64,000 nucleotides of DNA from Kitasatospora sp. MAP12-44 (GCF_029892095.1 NZ_JARZAE010000004.1:8618001-8682000), one strand, 5' to 3'. Shown: positions 8,690 to 17,930, numbered from the stretch's first letter. The notes: generated by a model from the letters alone, not told the origin. Numbers and translations: made by a program.

Positions 8690-9358
8690 TCACACCGTTG
8701 TTGCTGCTGCCTGCAGCGCAGCCGTCGCGCCGCGGCCGATCGGGTCGCCGTGCCCGAAGACCGCCGTCTCGACCTCCAGCTTGGCCAACCGGTGCAGCGA
8801 CTCGATGGCACGGGCGCGGTCGGTATTGAAGACACCGAGCATGGTCCGGCCGACGTTGGCGACCGTATCGCCAGTGAACAGCACGCCCGGTCCAGGCAGG
8901 TGGAGCGCGATCGACCCCTCGGTGTGTCCAGGCACCGCGATGACCACAGCCCCGCCACCGAAGTCCAGGATGTCGCCGTCCTCGACTTCCCGGTCCACCC
9001 GGCACGGTGGAGCTGGCGGCAGCGGCGGAAGAGCCGCTCTGATAGATAGCTCGAACTCCTCCAACACCGCTGGCGCCCCGGTCGCCTCGCCCCGGATCAC
9101 CGGAGCCTCCAGCCGATGCGCCACCACCTCCGCCCCGTGCCGGGCGGCCAGTTCGGCGGCCGAGCCCGCGTGGTCCTCATGCCAGTGCGTCAGAACGATC
9201 CGCCGCAGTTCGCCCTCTAGCACTTCCTCGATCTCCGTCGCGCAGTCCGCCGTCCCGGTATCGATCAGGGTCAGCCGGTCGCCGTCCCGCCACAGATAAG
9301 CGGTCCCTACCGGGAAGCGGAGCATGTGCAGCCTCGGCCGCACTTCGATCACATCCAT
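8690..9358 (-). CDS. MBL-fold metallo-hydrolase
   Basis: A 222-residue metallo-beta-lactamase-fold enzyme. The zinc motif is THWHEDHAG (HxHxDH), followed by PGHTEGS (third ligand), LFTGDTV (bridging Asp) and FGHGDP (last His), in the usual order and spacing. The start is ATG 9358. Family members hydrolyse thioesters, lactones or glyoxalase-type substrates; the substrate here cannot be read from sequence. It is enclosed between the palindrome at 8618-8667 and the IS5-type end at 10371-10390, so it may have travelled with the element. Confidence 0.88.
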   Translation of the reverse strand: MDVIEVRPRLHMLRFPVGTAYLWRDGDRLTLIDTGTADCATEIEEVLEGELRRIVLTHWHEDHAGSAAELAARHGAEVVAHRLEAPVIRGEATGAPAVLEEFELSIRAALPPLPPAPPCRVDREVEDGDILDFGGGAVVIAVPGHTEGSIALHLPGPGVLFTGDTVANVGRTMLGVFNTDRARAIESLHRLAKLEVETAVFGHGDPIGRGATAALQAAATTV

Positions 9359-9496
9359 ACCCCCAAGCCTGCGCGGCCGGGCCCGCCGCTATGCCTTCGT
9401 TCGCTGACGGCTCACCAGGTGTGCGGAGATGTGATCCAGCTCGCCCATGCGCGTTCTCCATGCGGCCGGGGGACGCAGATGGAGATGGGTGCCTGG

Positions 9497-10339
9497 TCAT
9501 GGTCGGCATTGGGGGCGCGCTGCCCAGCCGTGACTGGTCCAGGCTCGGCGGATCAGGCTGCGTACGATGATGATCGTGTCGGCGAGGTCGAAGAAGGCCA
9601 CGATCACGCTGGTCCGGCGTTCATAGCAGCGCGCGAGCCGGTGGAAGGCGTTCTGCCAGGCGTGCGTGCGCTCGATGTGCCACCGGTGGGTGGCCTGGAT
9701 CGGAGCTTTGATCCCCTTGCGAGCGATCCAGCCGTGCAGACCACGCTCGGCCAGCAGGATACGGGAGTTGGCCGAGTCGTAGCCGGCGTCGAGATGGACG
9801 GTGATCTCGTCGGGCAGAGGACCAAGTTCGCTCAGAAGATCGAGAGTTGGGGCCAGCGGCGGGGAGTCGTGGCGGTTGGCGCCGGCCAGGACGCGGCCGA
9901 GCGGGATGCCGTAGCCGTCTGTCATGCCCGAGCGCTTCATTCCCTGCTTGCCCCGGTCGACCGGTGAGCGTCCGGCCGCCTCGCCGCCGCCCGGGGCCTT
10001 GGTGATGGCGCCGTCCACGGCGATCTGGTCGAGGACGAGACCGACGATGCGGTCGTAGGCGCCGAGCGCGATCTGCTTCAGCCGGGCAAACAGCCCCAGG
10101 CGTATCCACTCGTCGCGGCGGTTGCAGATCGTCGTGGCCGAGCAGGTGGAGTCCGCTATCGCCTCGTAGGAGCAGCCGAACCGGAGGACCTGCAGCAGCT
10201 TGTCGAAGACGAGCCGGTCGCCGATCCGGCGCCGGTGGCAGCCCAGCGGGTGCGCCGGATCGAATTCCGGCCGCTGCGGCAGCATGGCGGCGAATTGGTC
10301 CCACAGCGGTTCGGTCAGCCAGGATGGCAGCACAGGCAC
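9497..10339 (-). mobile_element. IS5-family transposase, apparently intact
   Basis: A 280-residue DDE transposase. The N-terminal helical domain has the IS5-type opening LTEPLWDQFAAMLP. The catalytic acids lie in QIAVDGAITKAPGGG, HLDAGYDS and HIERTHAWQNAFHRL. No frameshift or stop is visible. It adjoins a broken sensor kinase gene and may have caused that truncation. A left terminal repeat close to the gene is not evident. Confidence 0.9.
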
Positions 10340-10350
10340 AGGTCTCCCCC

Positions 10351-10390
10351 AAGATCACAGAGCGTCGCAACTCCATGATCACGGAACCTG
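10351..10390. repeat. Right-hand end sequence of the IS5-type element
   Basis: Just upstream of the transposase start lies GATCACAGAGCGTC, then TGATCACGGAACCTG ending at 10390. The block recurs with about 80 percent identity at 8630-8666 in the same orientation, and its outer 20 bases are also present inverted at 8619-8638. It probably marks the end of the element. Confidence 0.5.
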
Positions 10391-10573
10391 TGCCCGTTCC
10401 GTCTGCCTGGTGGCTCGCATCAGCCCGCCAATCTGCGCGACCTCTAAGCACCATCTGGTTTCGAAGGTACCCTCGCGATCGAAGGCAGTGGAGCGTCCGG
10501 GTTCAGCAGCGAGGCAACGATTTTCTGCTCCAGGACGGGCCACAAGGCGTCGGCGAGCTTGGTCTTGGATACC

Positions 10574-10837
10574 TCAGCCTTCCATCTGTGTCTGCCCGTC
10601 GGGACCGATCACGCCCAGCGCCGCGTAGCGGGCGTCGACCAGCACGGCGGCCGCCTCCACGATCCGCCGCAGCGCCTGCGCGAGGTCGAGCTCCCGGCCG
10701 ACCGACAGTACGGCCTCCAGCAGGCTGTGGACCCGGTCACGAGTGCCCCGGGCCGCGTCGATGCGCGCCTGGAGCTCCTCCAGCAGCTCGTCCAACCGCA
10801 ACTGCGGCATCCGCGACGGTACCTGGTCCCCACCCAC
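10574..10837 (-). pseudogene. N-terminal fragment of a GAF-domain sensor kinase
   Basis: The frame reads LRLDELLEELQARIDAARG, then SLLEAVLSVGREL and YAALGVIGPDG. It closely matches the first 70 residues of the intact kinase at 25465-27207 (LQLDDLLDEPQTRLDVARG, GLLEAVLSVGREL). It then breaks off in a stop at the first GAF domain, before the histidine-kinase part. GTG 10837 with GGGAGAG upstream is the likely original start. It is a lost paralogue of the dormancy sensor kinase, cut off on the IS5 side. Bases 10838-11220 contain no gene I can support. Confidence 0.75.
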
Positions 10838-11220
10838 AGGCGCTCTCCCCTGCTCTGTGTCCGACTGCGCCAAGGGCCTTGAGGCGTCCCTGAGGCCCCT
10901 GACTGTTGGGGAGCCCACGACCGTAACCACGCACTGAGCTTCAACAACGGTCACCCTACGTCGCTGCTGGGCGGAGTCGCAGGTCTTCGGAGAGCGCACT
11001 GGTCGGGCTCGGCACCAACTACCCCGGGGAGTCCGGCGGGCAGTGGCAGACTGACGACACATCGAAGCTTCGGTGGTGCGAGGCGACTTGGAAGGTCACC
11101 CCGTTCCATCGGAGCTTCGTCGTACGTACCGGCGCAGGCCACGGCTGCCGCCGGAGACGGTTCTGGACAAGTTGATCAGTGCCGTGACCTTCTCGAACGC
11201 ACCGTGAGCCGGTGCGTCGC

Positions 11221-11415
11221 TCAGGTGGCTCGCTCGGCCTGCCCGGGCACGACGGCGACCGGACGCGGAGAACTGGGCAGCAGGTGCGGCATCAGGGCCA
11301 CGGCGTGCACGATGCGCAGCGGGCGGTGGCGGGCCGCCGCCTCGCGTGCGGCCCAGGCGGCGGCTGCCAGAGCGTCCGGTGAGCCGTCGACTCCGACGAC
11401 GACTGGTAAGTACAT
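11221..11415 (-). pseudogene. Internally deleted universal stress protein
   Basis: The 64-residue frame opens as a normal UspA domain (VVVGVDGSPDALAAAAWAAR...) and ends like one (RPVAVVPGQAE). Everything between, including the ATP-binding G-x2-G-x9-G(S/T) loop, is absent. The reading frame survives the deletion. It lies 66 bases downstream of the phosphoketolase stop on the same strand. Confidence 0.7.
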
Positions 11416-11481
11416 GGTGGTCGACCTCCGTCGGGTTGCAGGGGGAAGCGGTGCCGCCGGGCCCGGCGAGTCGTGAGCTGG

Positions 11482-13866
11482 TCAGCCGTGCCAGGTCCAG
11501 TCGGTGACTTCGGGCAGGTCGGTGCCGTGTTCGCGGATCCAGGCCTCGTGGCGGATCCTGACGTCGGCCATCTGCTGGCGGACGGCGGTGGCACGGAGGG
11601 CGAGGCCGGGGACCCGGTCGATGACGTCCATGACCAGGCGGTAGCGGTCGAGGTCGTTGCGCACGACCATGTCGAAGGGTGTGGTGGTGGTGCCGGACTC
11701 CTTGTACCCGCGCACGTGCAGGTGCGGGTGGACGGTGCGGCGGTAGGCGAGGCGGTGGATCAGCCAGGGGTATCCGTGGTAGGCGAAGATCACCGGCTTG
11801 TCGCGGGTGAAGAGCGCGTCGAACTCCGAGTCGGGCATGCCGTGCGGGTGCTCCTCGGCGGGCATCAGGCGGGCGATGTCGACCACGTTGACGACCCGGA
11901 CGGCCAGTTCCGGCAGATGCTCGCGCAGCAGGTCGGAGGCGGCCAGCACCTCCTGGGTGGGGACGTCGCCCGCGCAGGCGAGCACGGCGTCCGGCTCGCG
12001 GCTGCCGTCGTCGGTGCCGGCCCAGGGCCAGATGCCGGCGCCGCGCGAGCAGTGCGCGCGGGCTTCCTCCAGGGTGAGCCAGTCGAAGCAGGGCTGCTTG
12101 CCGGCCACCACGACGTTGACGTAGTCGCGGCTGCGCAGGACGTGGTCGGCCACCGCGAGCAGGGTGTTGGTGTCCGGTGGGAAGTAGACCCGGACGGCTT
12201 CGGGGCTCTTGTTGAGCACGTGGTCCACGAAGCCGGGGTCCTGGTGGGAGAAGCCGTTGTGGTCCTGGCGCCAGACGTGCGAGGTGAGCAGGTAGTTGAG
12301 AGAGGCGATCGGTGCGCGCCAGGGGATCTTCCGGGTGGTGCGCAGCCACTTGATGTGCTGGCTGACCATCGAGTCGACGATGTGGACGAACGCCTCGTAG
12401 CAGGAGAAGAGGCCGTGCCGGCCGGTCAGCAGGTAGCCCTCCAGCCAGCCTTGGCAGGTGTGTTCGGAGAGGATCTCCATCACCCGGCCGTCGTGGGCGA
12501 GGTGTTCGTCGGTCGCCAGCACCTCGGCCTGCCAGGCCTTGCCGGTGGCGGAGTAGACGGCTTGGAGGCGGTTGGAGGCGGTCTCGTCGGGGCCGACGAT
12601 CCGGAAGTCGCGGCGCTCGGCGGTGTCCGCCATGATCTGCGCCAGCAGGTCGCCCAGGACCCGGGTGGGCTCGTGCAGGGTGGAGCCGGGCTTGTCTACG
12701 GGGACGGCGTAGTGCTCCAGCGGGGGGATTGGGAGCTCGTGCAGCAGCAGGCCGCCGTTGGCGTGCGGGTTGGCCCCGATCCGGCGCCGGCCCTCGGGGA
12801 TGCAGGCCAGCACCTGCGGGGTCGGGCGGCCGTGCTCGTCGAAGAGTTCCTCGGGGCGGTAGGAGCGTAGCCAGGCGGAGAGTTGGGCCAGGTGCTCGGG
12901 GTTCTCGCGTACCTGGTCCAGCGGGACCTGGTGGGCGCGCCAAGTCCCTTCCACCGGCAGGCCGTCGACTTCCGCCGGGCCGGTCCAGCCCTTGGGGGTG
13001 CGCAGGACGATCATCGGCCAGTGCGGGCGGCTGGTATCGCTCTGCACTCGGGCGGCCTGCTGGAGGGCGGTGATCCGGTCGACGGCGGTGTCCATCGCGT
13101 CGGCCATCAACTGGTGGACCGCGAGGGGGTCGTGGCCGGTGACGTGGATCGGGTCGTGGCCGTAGCCGCGCAGCAGGGCGTCCAGTTCTTCCTCGGGCAG
13201 TCGGGCGAGGACGGTGGGGTTGGCGATCTTGTAGCCGTTGAGGTGCAGGATCGGCAGCACGGCGCCGTCGTGCACCGGGTCGAGGAACTTGTTGCTGTGC
13301 CAGGCGGTGGCCAGCGGTCCGGTCTCGGCCTCGCCGTCACCGACCACGCAGGCGACCAGCAGGCCGGGGTTGTCGAGCGCTGCGCCGTAGGCGTGGGAGA
13401 GCGAGTAGCCCAGCTCCCCGCCCTCGTGGATCGAGCCGGGTGTCTCGGGGGCGACGTGGCTGGGCACTCCGCCGGGGAAGGAGAACTGCTTGAACAGCCG
13501 GGCCATGCCGTCGGCGTCGCGGGTGATGTCCGGGTAGGTGTCGGTGTAGCTGCCCTCCAACCAGGAGTTGGCCAGGACGGCCGGCCCGCCGTGGCCCGGG
13601 CCCCAGACGCAGATCGCGTCCAGGCCGCGCTGCTTGACCACCCGGTTGACGTGGGTGTGCACCAGGTTCAGCCCGGGGGAGGTACCCCAGTGGCCGAGCA
13701 GGCGGGGCTTGATGTGGTCGGGGAGCAGCGGCTCGCGCAGCAGTGCGTTGTCGAGCAGGTAGATCTGGCCGACCGCCAGGTAGTTGGCGGCCCGCCAGTG
13801 GGCGTCCAGCTCCCGCAGTTCCTGGTCGGGTAGCGGGGCGGTGGTCGAAGGGGCGGTCTCGCGCAT
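11482..13866 (-). CDS. xfp: Xylulose-5-phosphate/fructose-6-phosphate phosphoketolase
   Basis: A full-length (794 residues) thiamine-diphosphate phosphoketolase, which splits xylulose-5-P (and/or fructose-6-P) with phosphate to acetyl phosphate and a triose or tetrose phosphate. Family segments are GHWGTSPG near residue 58, WGPGHGGPA, GGELGYSLSHAYGA and GDGEAETGP (diphosphate/Mg region). Many actinobacteria carry such genes among hypoxia and stress genes, where acetyl phosphate gives ATP without respiration. Two GGGCCGnnCGG palindromes lie about 100-150 bases upstream, suggesting control by the local response regulator. The broken stress-protein gene downstream was probably in the same operon. 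Confidence 0.95.
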   Translation of the reverse strand: MRETAPSTTAPLPDQELRELDAHWRAANYLAVGQIYLLDNALLREPLLPDHIKPRLLGHWGTSPGLNLVHTHVNRVVKQRGLDAICVWGPGHGGPAVLANSWLEGSYTDTYPDITRDADGMARLFKQFSFPGGVPSHVAPETPGSIHEGGELGYSLSHAYGAALDNPGLLVACVVGDGEAETGPLATAWHSNKFLDPVHDGAVLPILHLNGYKIANPTVLARLPEEELDALLRGYGHDPIHVTGHDPLAVHQLMADAMDTAVDRITALQQAARVQSDTSRPHWPMIVLRTPKGWTGPAEVDGLPVEGTWRAHQVPLDQVRENPEHLAQLSAWLRSYRPEELFDEHGRPTPQVLACIPEGRRRIGANPHANGGLLLHELPIPPLEHYAVPVDKPGSTLHEPTRVLGDLLAQIMADTAERRDFRIVGPDETASNRLQAVYSATGKAWQAEVLATDEHLAHDGRVMEILSEHTCQGWLEGYLLTGRHGLFSCYEAFVHIVDSMVSQHIKWLRTTRKIPWRAPIASLNYLLTSHVWRQDHNGFSHQDPGFVDHVLNKSPEAVRVYFPPDTNTLLAVADHVLRSRDYVNVVVAGKQPCFDWLTLEEARAHCSRGAGIWPWAGTDDGSREPDAVLACAGDVPTQEVLAASDLLREHLPELAVRVVNVVDIARLMPAEEHPHGMPDSEFDALFTRDKPVIFAYHGYPWLIHRLAYRRTVHPHLHVRGYKESGTTTTPFDMVVRNDLDRYRLVMDVIDRVPGLALRATAVRQQMADVRIRHEAWIREHGTDLPEVTDWTWHG

Positions 13867-13964
13867 GGGAACGGTCTCCTCGGGTCCGGCGGGCGGCGCG
13901 GTGCGGGGTGTGTACGGCGGTTTCGCTCTGTCCTATACCGTCCTCTGCGGCGAGGGCCGGGGAC

Positions 13965-13980
13965 AGGGCCGGTCGGGGCC
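13965..13980. promoter_or_regulatory. GGGCCGnnCGG box upstream of phosphoketolase
   Basis: AGGGCCGGTCGGGGCC, about 100 bases upstream of the phosphoketolase start. It matches the palindrome family found near many stress genes in this window. Confidence 0.45.
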
Positions 13981-13998
13981 GACGGCCGCGCGGGCGGT

Positions 13999-14013
13999 GG
14001 GCCGAACGGCCCC
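13999..14013. promoter_or_regulatory. Perfect GGGCCGAACGGCCC box
   Basis: GGGCCGAACGGCCCC; the first 14 bases are a perfect inverted repeat with GGGCCG half-sites. It is the second such box upstream of phosphoketolase, and partial copies (GGCCGAACGGG) follow at 14021. Confidence 0.5.
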
Positions 14014-14176
14014 CTACTACGGCCGAACGGGCGCGAGCGGTGGCGACGGCTCCGGCCGGCACCGGCACGGTCGACGTCCGGGTGCTCACGGCGGGCGGGA
14101 TCACCCCGGTGGTGAGCGGGGACCAGTACCGGTTGACGTCTTCCTCGCGCCCCTTGTGGCCGTTGGGGCGTTCGCT

Positions 14177-14320
14177 TCACCGCCCACCATGGGCGGTGGG
14201 GCGGACGGTGGTGCCGAGCAGGATGCCGAGGGCGTCGTCCAGTGGGCCGATGGCGGCCAGGCCGCCGGTGCGTTCCACGAAGGTGGCAACCGCGTCGGCC
14301 TTGGGCCAGATCGCACCACC
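14177..14320 (-). pseudogene. C-terminal remnant of carbamate kinase
   Basis: The frame AIWPKADAVATFVERTGG followed by LAAIGPLDDALGILLGTTVR and a stop matches the last 45 residues of carbamate kinases (GPKVEAxxRFVExTGGxAAIGxLxDAxxILxG). Only the 3' end remains. Carbamate kinase makes ATP from carbamoyl phosphate in the arginine deiminase pathway, another anaerobic energy route consistent with the surrounding island. Confidence 0.6.
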
Positions 14321-14419
14321 GACGCTAACCGACCAGCGGGACCGCCCCACACCTCTCTACCCGAAGCTCACCCGATCGAGCTACTCCTCACCTATTCACA
14401 CAACCCGACCACCAGCTCG

Positions 14420-14599
14420 CTACCCCTTCATGGGTGAGCCGCCGTTGACCCACGCACCACTGCTCGACGTGGCGTAGCCCCACCCGAACGCCTTGTCGAA
14501 GAACGCCCAGAGGAACACGAACCCGAGCCCCGCCCGGGCCACCGCCAGAGCCCGCGCCGCGGTGGCGGTCGGGCGTGGATCCGCTCTGGGGCTCGATTG
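14420..14599 (-). pseudogene. N-terminal remnant of a DoxX-like membrane protein
   Basis: Directly after the permease stop a frame reads ARAGLGFVFLWAFFDKAFG then WGYATSSSGAWVNGGSPMKG and a stop. This is the first helix and loop of DoxX/TQO-type proteins (LGFVFLWAFxDKxFGxGYAT...AWINGGSPTKG). The start codon and the remaining helices are missing. Confidence 0.6.
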
Positions 14600-16198
14600 T
14601 CAGCCGAGGTCGCGGTGGCGGAGCCCGGTAAGCCCCGCTGCGGTGAGGGTGGCGGTCAGGAGGGTGAGCCAGAGCAGGGGTTGGGCGGCGAAGGTGCCAC
14701 CAGGCAGGTGCGGGGTGTGGGTGAAGGGGGAGAGGTCGAGCACCCACTGGTCCGCCTGCAGGGCGGGGCCGAGCCAGCCGATCAGCACGAAGGCGGCGAG
14801 GACGCCCCAGCCCGCCGAGGTCCACCGGGGCGCCAGGCCGAAGAGCAGGACGGTGGCGGCGGCCGTCAGCCAGACGGCCGGCAGCTGGACCAGCGCACCG
14901 CTGAGCAGTTCGGCGACCGATCCGGCCTGGTCGCCGAGCGTCGCGTGCTCAGCCGCACCGGCAGCGAGCCCGCCGCACGTCAGCAGAGCTGCGCTGCCGA
15001 GCAGGGGGAAGAGCAGGTGCCCGGCTGCCCAGCTGAGCCGGGACACCGGGCCGGCCAGCACCGGTTCCGCGCGGCCTTCGGTCTCCTCGGCACGCAGCCG
15101 CAGCACGCACTGCACGGCGTAGACGGCCGCGAGCATCCCGAGCACGCCCATGATGCTGGACAGGTACGCGTCGGCGACGCCGTGCTGACCGCCCATCCGC
15201 CGCAGCACGTCCGCCACCGGGCGGTTGCCGCCGACCAGGTCCACGATCCCCTTGGCGATGGCGCCGAACACGCCACCGGCCACCGCGAAGGCCGCGCACC
15301 ACCCGGCCAGCGTGCCGCGCTGCAGCCGCACGGCCAGCGCGAACGGCGTGCGCAGCGTGCGCGCCGCAGTGGCCGGGCCGGGCCGTTGCGGCAGCAGCCC
15401 CGACCCCAGGTCCCGCCTGCCGACCAGCGTGTAGGCCACGCCGGCCAGCAGCCCTGCCACCGCGAGCGAGAGCAGCAGCACCCACCACCGGTCGGCGCCG
15501 TACGGCTGGACCTGCTCGCTCCAGCCGATCGGGGAGAGCCAGTTCAACGCGCCCGGCCCGTGGACGGTGGACGCGTCGGCGGCCGCGCGCAGCACGTACG
15601 CCAGGCCGAGGGCGGCGCCGGCCAGGCTGTTCGCCGCCCGCCCGGTCTCGGCCAGTTGCGCGGTGACGGACGCGACGCCGGCGAAGACCAGGCCGCAGAC
15701 CGCCAGCGAGCAGCCGAAGGCGAGCGACCCGGCGAGCGGCTGCCCGAGGGCGACCAGCGAGGCCGTCGTCAGCAGGGCGAGAAGCCCGTTCGCGAGGGCG
15801 GCGGCGGCCAGCGCGGCGGTCAGCGGTGCGGGCCGGGCGACGGCGCCCGCGCCGATCAGCTCCAGCCGGCCGTCCTCCTCCTGGGCCCGAGTGTGCCGCA
15901 CGACCAGCAGGATGCTCATGGCCGCCGCGAGCGCGGCACCGGTGACGCCGATCCGCCACACCGTGATGCCGCCGATGCTGCTGTCGCCGAGCGGACCGTA
16001 CAGCGCCCGCAACGAGCCGTTGCCCGCCAGGCTCGCGGCGAGCTGATCGCGCGAAGCAGCCGTGCCGTAGAGCTTCTTGAACGAGTACGTGGTGGAGGCG
16101 ACCGACGCGGTGAGCAGGTAGACCCAGACCGGCAGCGTGATCCGGTCGCGGCGTAGGGCGAGCCGCAGCAGCGGGCCGGTGCCGGTCAGGGCCGTCAC
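14600..16198 (-). CDS. ABC-2 type exporter permease
   Basis: A 532-residue polytopic protein with about twelve hydrophobic segments (for example LPVWVYLLTASVAS, LAAAMSILLVV, LLSLAVAGLLAGVAYTLVG, GVLAAFVLIGWLG). It is the size and type of actinobacterial permeases annotated as exporters of polyketide antibiotics. The GTG at 16198 overlaps the TGA of the ATPase gene (GTGA), so the two are translationally coupled. The frame runs further upstream to 16825, but that part is out-of-frame sequence of the ATPase and is not this protein. It likely exports a hydrophobic compound. Confidence 0.88.
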   Translation of the reverse strand: MTALTGTGPLLRLALRRDRITLPVWVYLLTASVASTTYSFKKLYGTAASRDQLAASLAGNGSLRALYGPLGDSSIGGITVWRIGVTGAALAAAMSILLVVRHTRAQEEDGRLELIGAGAVARPAPLTAALAAAALANGLLALLTTASLVALGQPLAGSLAFGCSLAVCGLVFAGVASVTAQLAETGRAANSLAGAALGLAYVLRAAADASTVHGPGALNWLSPIGWSEQVQPYGADRWWVLLLSLAVAGLLAGVAYTLVGRRDLGSGLLPQRPGPATAARTLRTPFALAVRLQRGTLAGWCAAFAVAGGVFGAIAKGIVDLVGGNRPVADVLRRMGGQHGVADAYLSSIMGVLGMLAAVYAVQCVLRLRAEETEGRAEPVLAGPVSRLSWAAGHLLFPLLGSAALLTCGGLAAGAAEHATLGDQAGSVAELLSGALVQLPAVWLTAAATVLLFGLAPRWTSAGWGVLAAFVLIGWLGPALQADQWVLDLSPFTHTPHLPGGTFAAQPLLWLTLLTATLTAAGLTGLRHRDLG

Positions 16199-17088
16199 GC
16201 CGTCACCTCGGTCGCGTAGTGGCGCAGGAAGAGCTCCTCCAGCGTCGGCGGGCGGCTGGTGAGGCTGCGCACGCCGCTGCGGCCGAACGCGCGCAGCAGC
16301 GCGTCCAGGTGCTCGGCGTCCACCTGGCAGCGCACCCGGTTGCCGTCGACCACCAGGTCGTGGACGCCGGGCAGGCTCTCCAATCCGGTGGGATCGGCGG
16401 CGAGTTCGGCGCTGACGGCGGTCCGGGTGAGGTGGCGCAGTTCGGTGAGTGAGCCGGTCTCGACGGTGCGCCCGGCCCGGATGATGCTGACCCGGTCGCA
16501 CAGAGCCTCGACCTCGGACAGGATGTGGCTGGAGAGCAGGACGGTCCGGCCGCGGTCGCGCTCCTCGCTGACGCACCGGCGGAAGACCTCCTCCATCAGC
16601 GGGTCGAGTCCGGAGGTCGGTTCGTCCAGGATCAGCAGTTCGGCCTCGGAGGCCAGCGCGGCGACCAGGGCGACCTTCTGCCGGTTGCCCTTGGAGTAGG
16701 CGCGGCCCTTCTTCGTCGGGTCCAGCTCGAAGCGCTCCAGCAACTCGGTGCGGCGGCCCGCGTCCAGGCCGCCGCGCAGCCGCCCGAGCAGGTCGATCGC
16801 CTCGCCGCCGGACAGGTTGCGCCACAGCGTGACGTCGCCGGGCACGTACGCCAGTCGGCGGTGCAGCGTGACGGCGTCGTGCCAGGGGTCGCCGCCCAGC
16901 AGCCGTGCGGTGCCCGAGTCGCGGCGCAGCAGGCCCAGCAGGACCCGGATGGTGGTGGACTTCCCCGAGCCGTTCGGCCCGAGGAAGCCGTGCACCTCGC
17001 CCTGGGCGACGGTCAGCTCCAGGCCGTCGAGGGCGCGGGTGCGGCCGAAGGTCTTCACCAGTCCGGAGACCGAGATTGCTGCTGTCAT
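16195..17088 (-). CDS. ABC transporter ATP-binding protein
   Basis: A 297-residue DrrA-type ATPase: Walker A GPNGSGKST, signature YSKGNRQKV (a variant of LSGGQ), Walker B LLILDEPTSGLDP and the H-loop SSHI. The C-terminal extension (about residues 225-297) is typical of antibiotic and drug exporters. It energises the permease encoded immediately downstream. A CGGTTCG/CGAACCG dyad 26 bases upstream of the start could bind a regulator. Confidence 0.93.
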   Translation of the reverse strand: MTAAISVSGLVKTFGRTRALDGLELTVAQGEVHGFLGPNGSGKSTTIRVLLGLLRRDSGTARLLGGDPWHDAVTLHRRLAYVPGDVTLWRNLSGGEAIDLLGRLRGGLDAGRRTELLERFELDPTKKGRAYSKGNRQKVALVAALASEAELLILDEPTSGLDPLMEEVFRRCVSEERDRGRTVLLSSHILSEVEALCDRVSIIRAGRTVETGSLTELRHLTRTAVSAELAADPTGLESLPGVHDLVVDGNRVRCQVDAEHLDALLRAFGRSGVRSLTSRPPTLEELFLRHYATEVTA

Positions 17089-17113
17089 GACGCCGAGGTT
17101 CCTCTCTTCGCGC

Positions 17114-17132
17114 CGGTTCGTGAAGCGAACCG
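17114..17132. promoter_or_regulatory. Operator-like dyad upstream of the ABC exporter
   Basis: CGGTTCG-TGAAG-CGAACCG, 7-base perfect arms with a 5-base centre, 26 bases before the ATPase ATG. It is the size of a TetR- or MarR-type operator. No such regulator gene lies next to it. Confidence 0.4.
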
Positions 17133-17164
17133 CACAGATTCGGGCACAGGAGCGGATCGCGGGG

Positions 17165-17390
17165 TTACCGGCGGTGCATGGTCTGCAGGGCGTGCACCAG
17201 GACGCGCGGGTCGTGTTGGCCCTTGTAGACGGGCGGCGGCTGCCTGTCGAGCTTCAGCAGCTGCGCGACGGCGGTCCAGGCGGTACGCACCGAGTACTCG
17301 ACGGTGAAGACGACGTCGTCGGGGACCTCGGCGAACTGGCCGATGAAGGCGAGGGCCGAGGCCTCTGCTGGCCGGTCGGGCGGAATGGGA
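17165..17390 (-). pseudogene. C-terminal remnant of oleate hydratase
   Basis: The last 55 codons read FIGQFAEVPDDVVFTVEYS then VRTAWTAVAQLLKL and PPPVYKGQHDPRVL. This is the conserved end of oleate hydratases (myosin-cross-reactive-antigen family: DDVVFTVEYSVR, PPAVYKGQHDPRVL). The FAD-binding N-terminus is gone and the upstream DNA is the oppositely oriented stress-protein gene. Confidence 0.7.
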
Positions 17391-17439
17391 GCAGCGTGGG
17401 GGATGAAGGGGTTCGGTAGCGACGGTGAGGTGAGCTGGG

Positions 17440-17877
17440 ATGACCGGGAACGAGGCGGCACCGCGGGTTGTGGTGGGTGTCGACGGCTCGCCGTCGTCGT
17501 ACGCGGCTCTGCGGTGGGCGATCCGCCACGCGCAGCTGATCGGGGGGACTGTGGACGCTGTCGGTGCGTGGGAGACGCTGGTGGCGTACGGCTGGTCAGC
17601 GCCCGTGATCGCCCCGGACCTCGATGAGGGGGTCGCCCGCCGGAAGTTCGATCAAGAGCTCGCCGAGGTGCTCGGCGATGGGCAACCGGTGGAGGTGCGG
17701 CGGCGGCTGGTCCCCGGGAACCCGGCCGACGTGCTGATCGACGCGGCCCGCGGCGCCGAGCTCCTGGTCGTGGGAAGCCGGGGTCACGGCACCTTCGCGC
17801 GGGCACTGCTCGGCTCCGTGAGCGAGCGCTGCGCGTTGCATGCCCCCTGCCCGGTGGTCATCGTGCGGGAGGGCTGA
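17440..17877 (+). CDS. Universal stress protein (single UspA domain)
   Basis: A 145-residue UspA-fold protein. It starts with RVVVGVDGSPSSYAALRWA and ends with the ATP-binding loop GSRGHGTFARALLGSVS and CPVVIVREG, so the G-x2-G-x9-G(S/T) motif is complete and nucleotide binding is likely. ATG 17440 follows GAGGTGAG. Stress proteins of this type are major members of DosR-type dormancy regulons. Confidence 0.93.
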   Translation: MTGNEAAPRVVVGVDGSPSSYAALRWAIRHAQLIGGTVDAVGAWETLVAYGWSAPVIAPDLDEGVARRKFDQELAEVLGDGQPVEVRRRLVPGNPADVLIDAARGAELLVVGSRGHGTFARALLGSVSERCALHAPCPVVIVREG

Positions 17878-17915
17878 GCGGGCCGAGCGGGGCCGTACGA
17901 GCGGTACCGGGGGGT

Positions 17916-17930
17916 GGGCCCACCGGCCCA
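17916..17930. promoter_or_regulatory. GGGCC-box upstream of the Rv1733c-like gene
   Basis: GGGCCCACCGGCCCA, about 100 bases upstream of the start at 18026. A variant of the recurring palindrome (GGGCC half-sites, slightly changed centre). Confidence 0.35.

Noticed and set aside
11473..12870. Long plus-strand frame opposite the phosphoketolase gene
   Set aside because: Val/Gly/Ala-rich shadow of the phosphoketolase; no ribosome binding site or domain.
14050..14170. Possible plus-strand coding stretch (VRVLTAGGITPVVSGDQY)
   Set aside because: No start codon with binding site and no family match; overlaps the region of the carbamate kinase remnant.
16199..16825. Upstream extension of the ABC permease frame
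   Set aside because: It is the ATPase gene read in the wrong frame; the GTG at 16198, overlapping the ATPase stop, is a better start.
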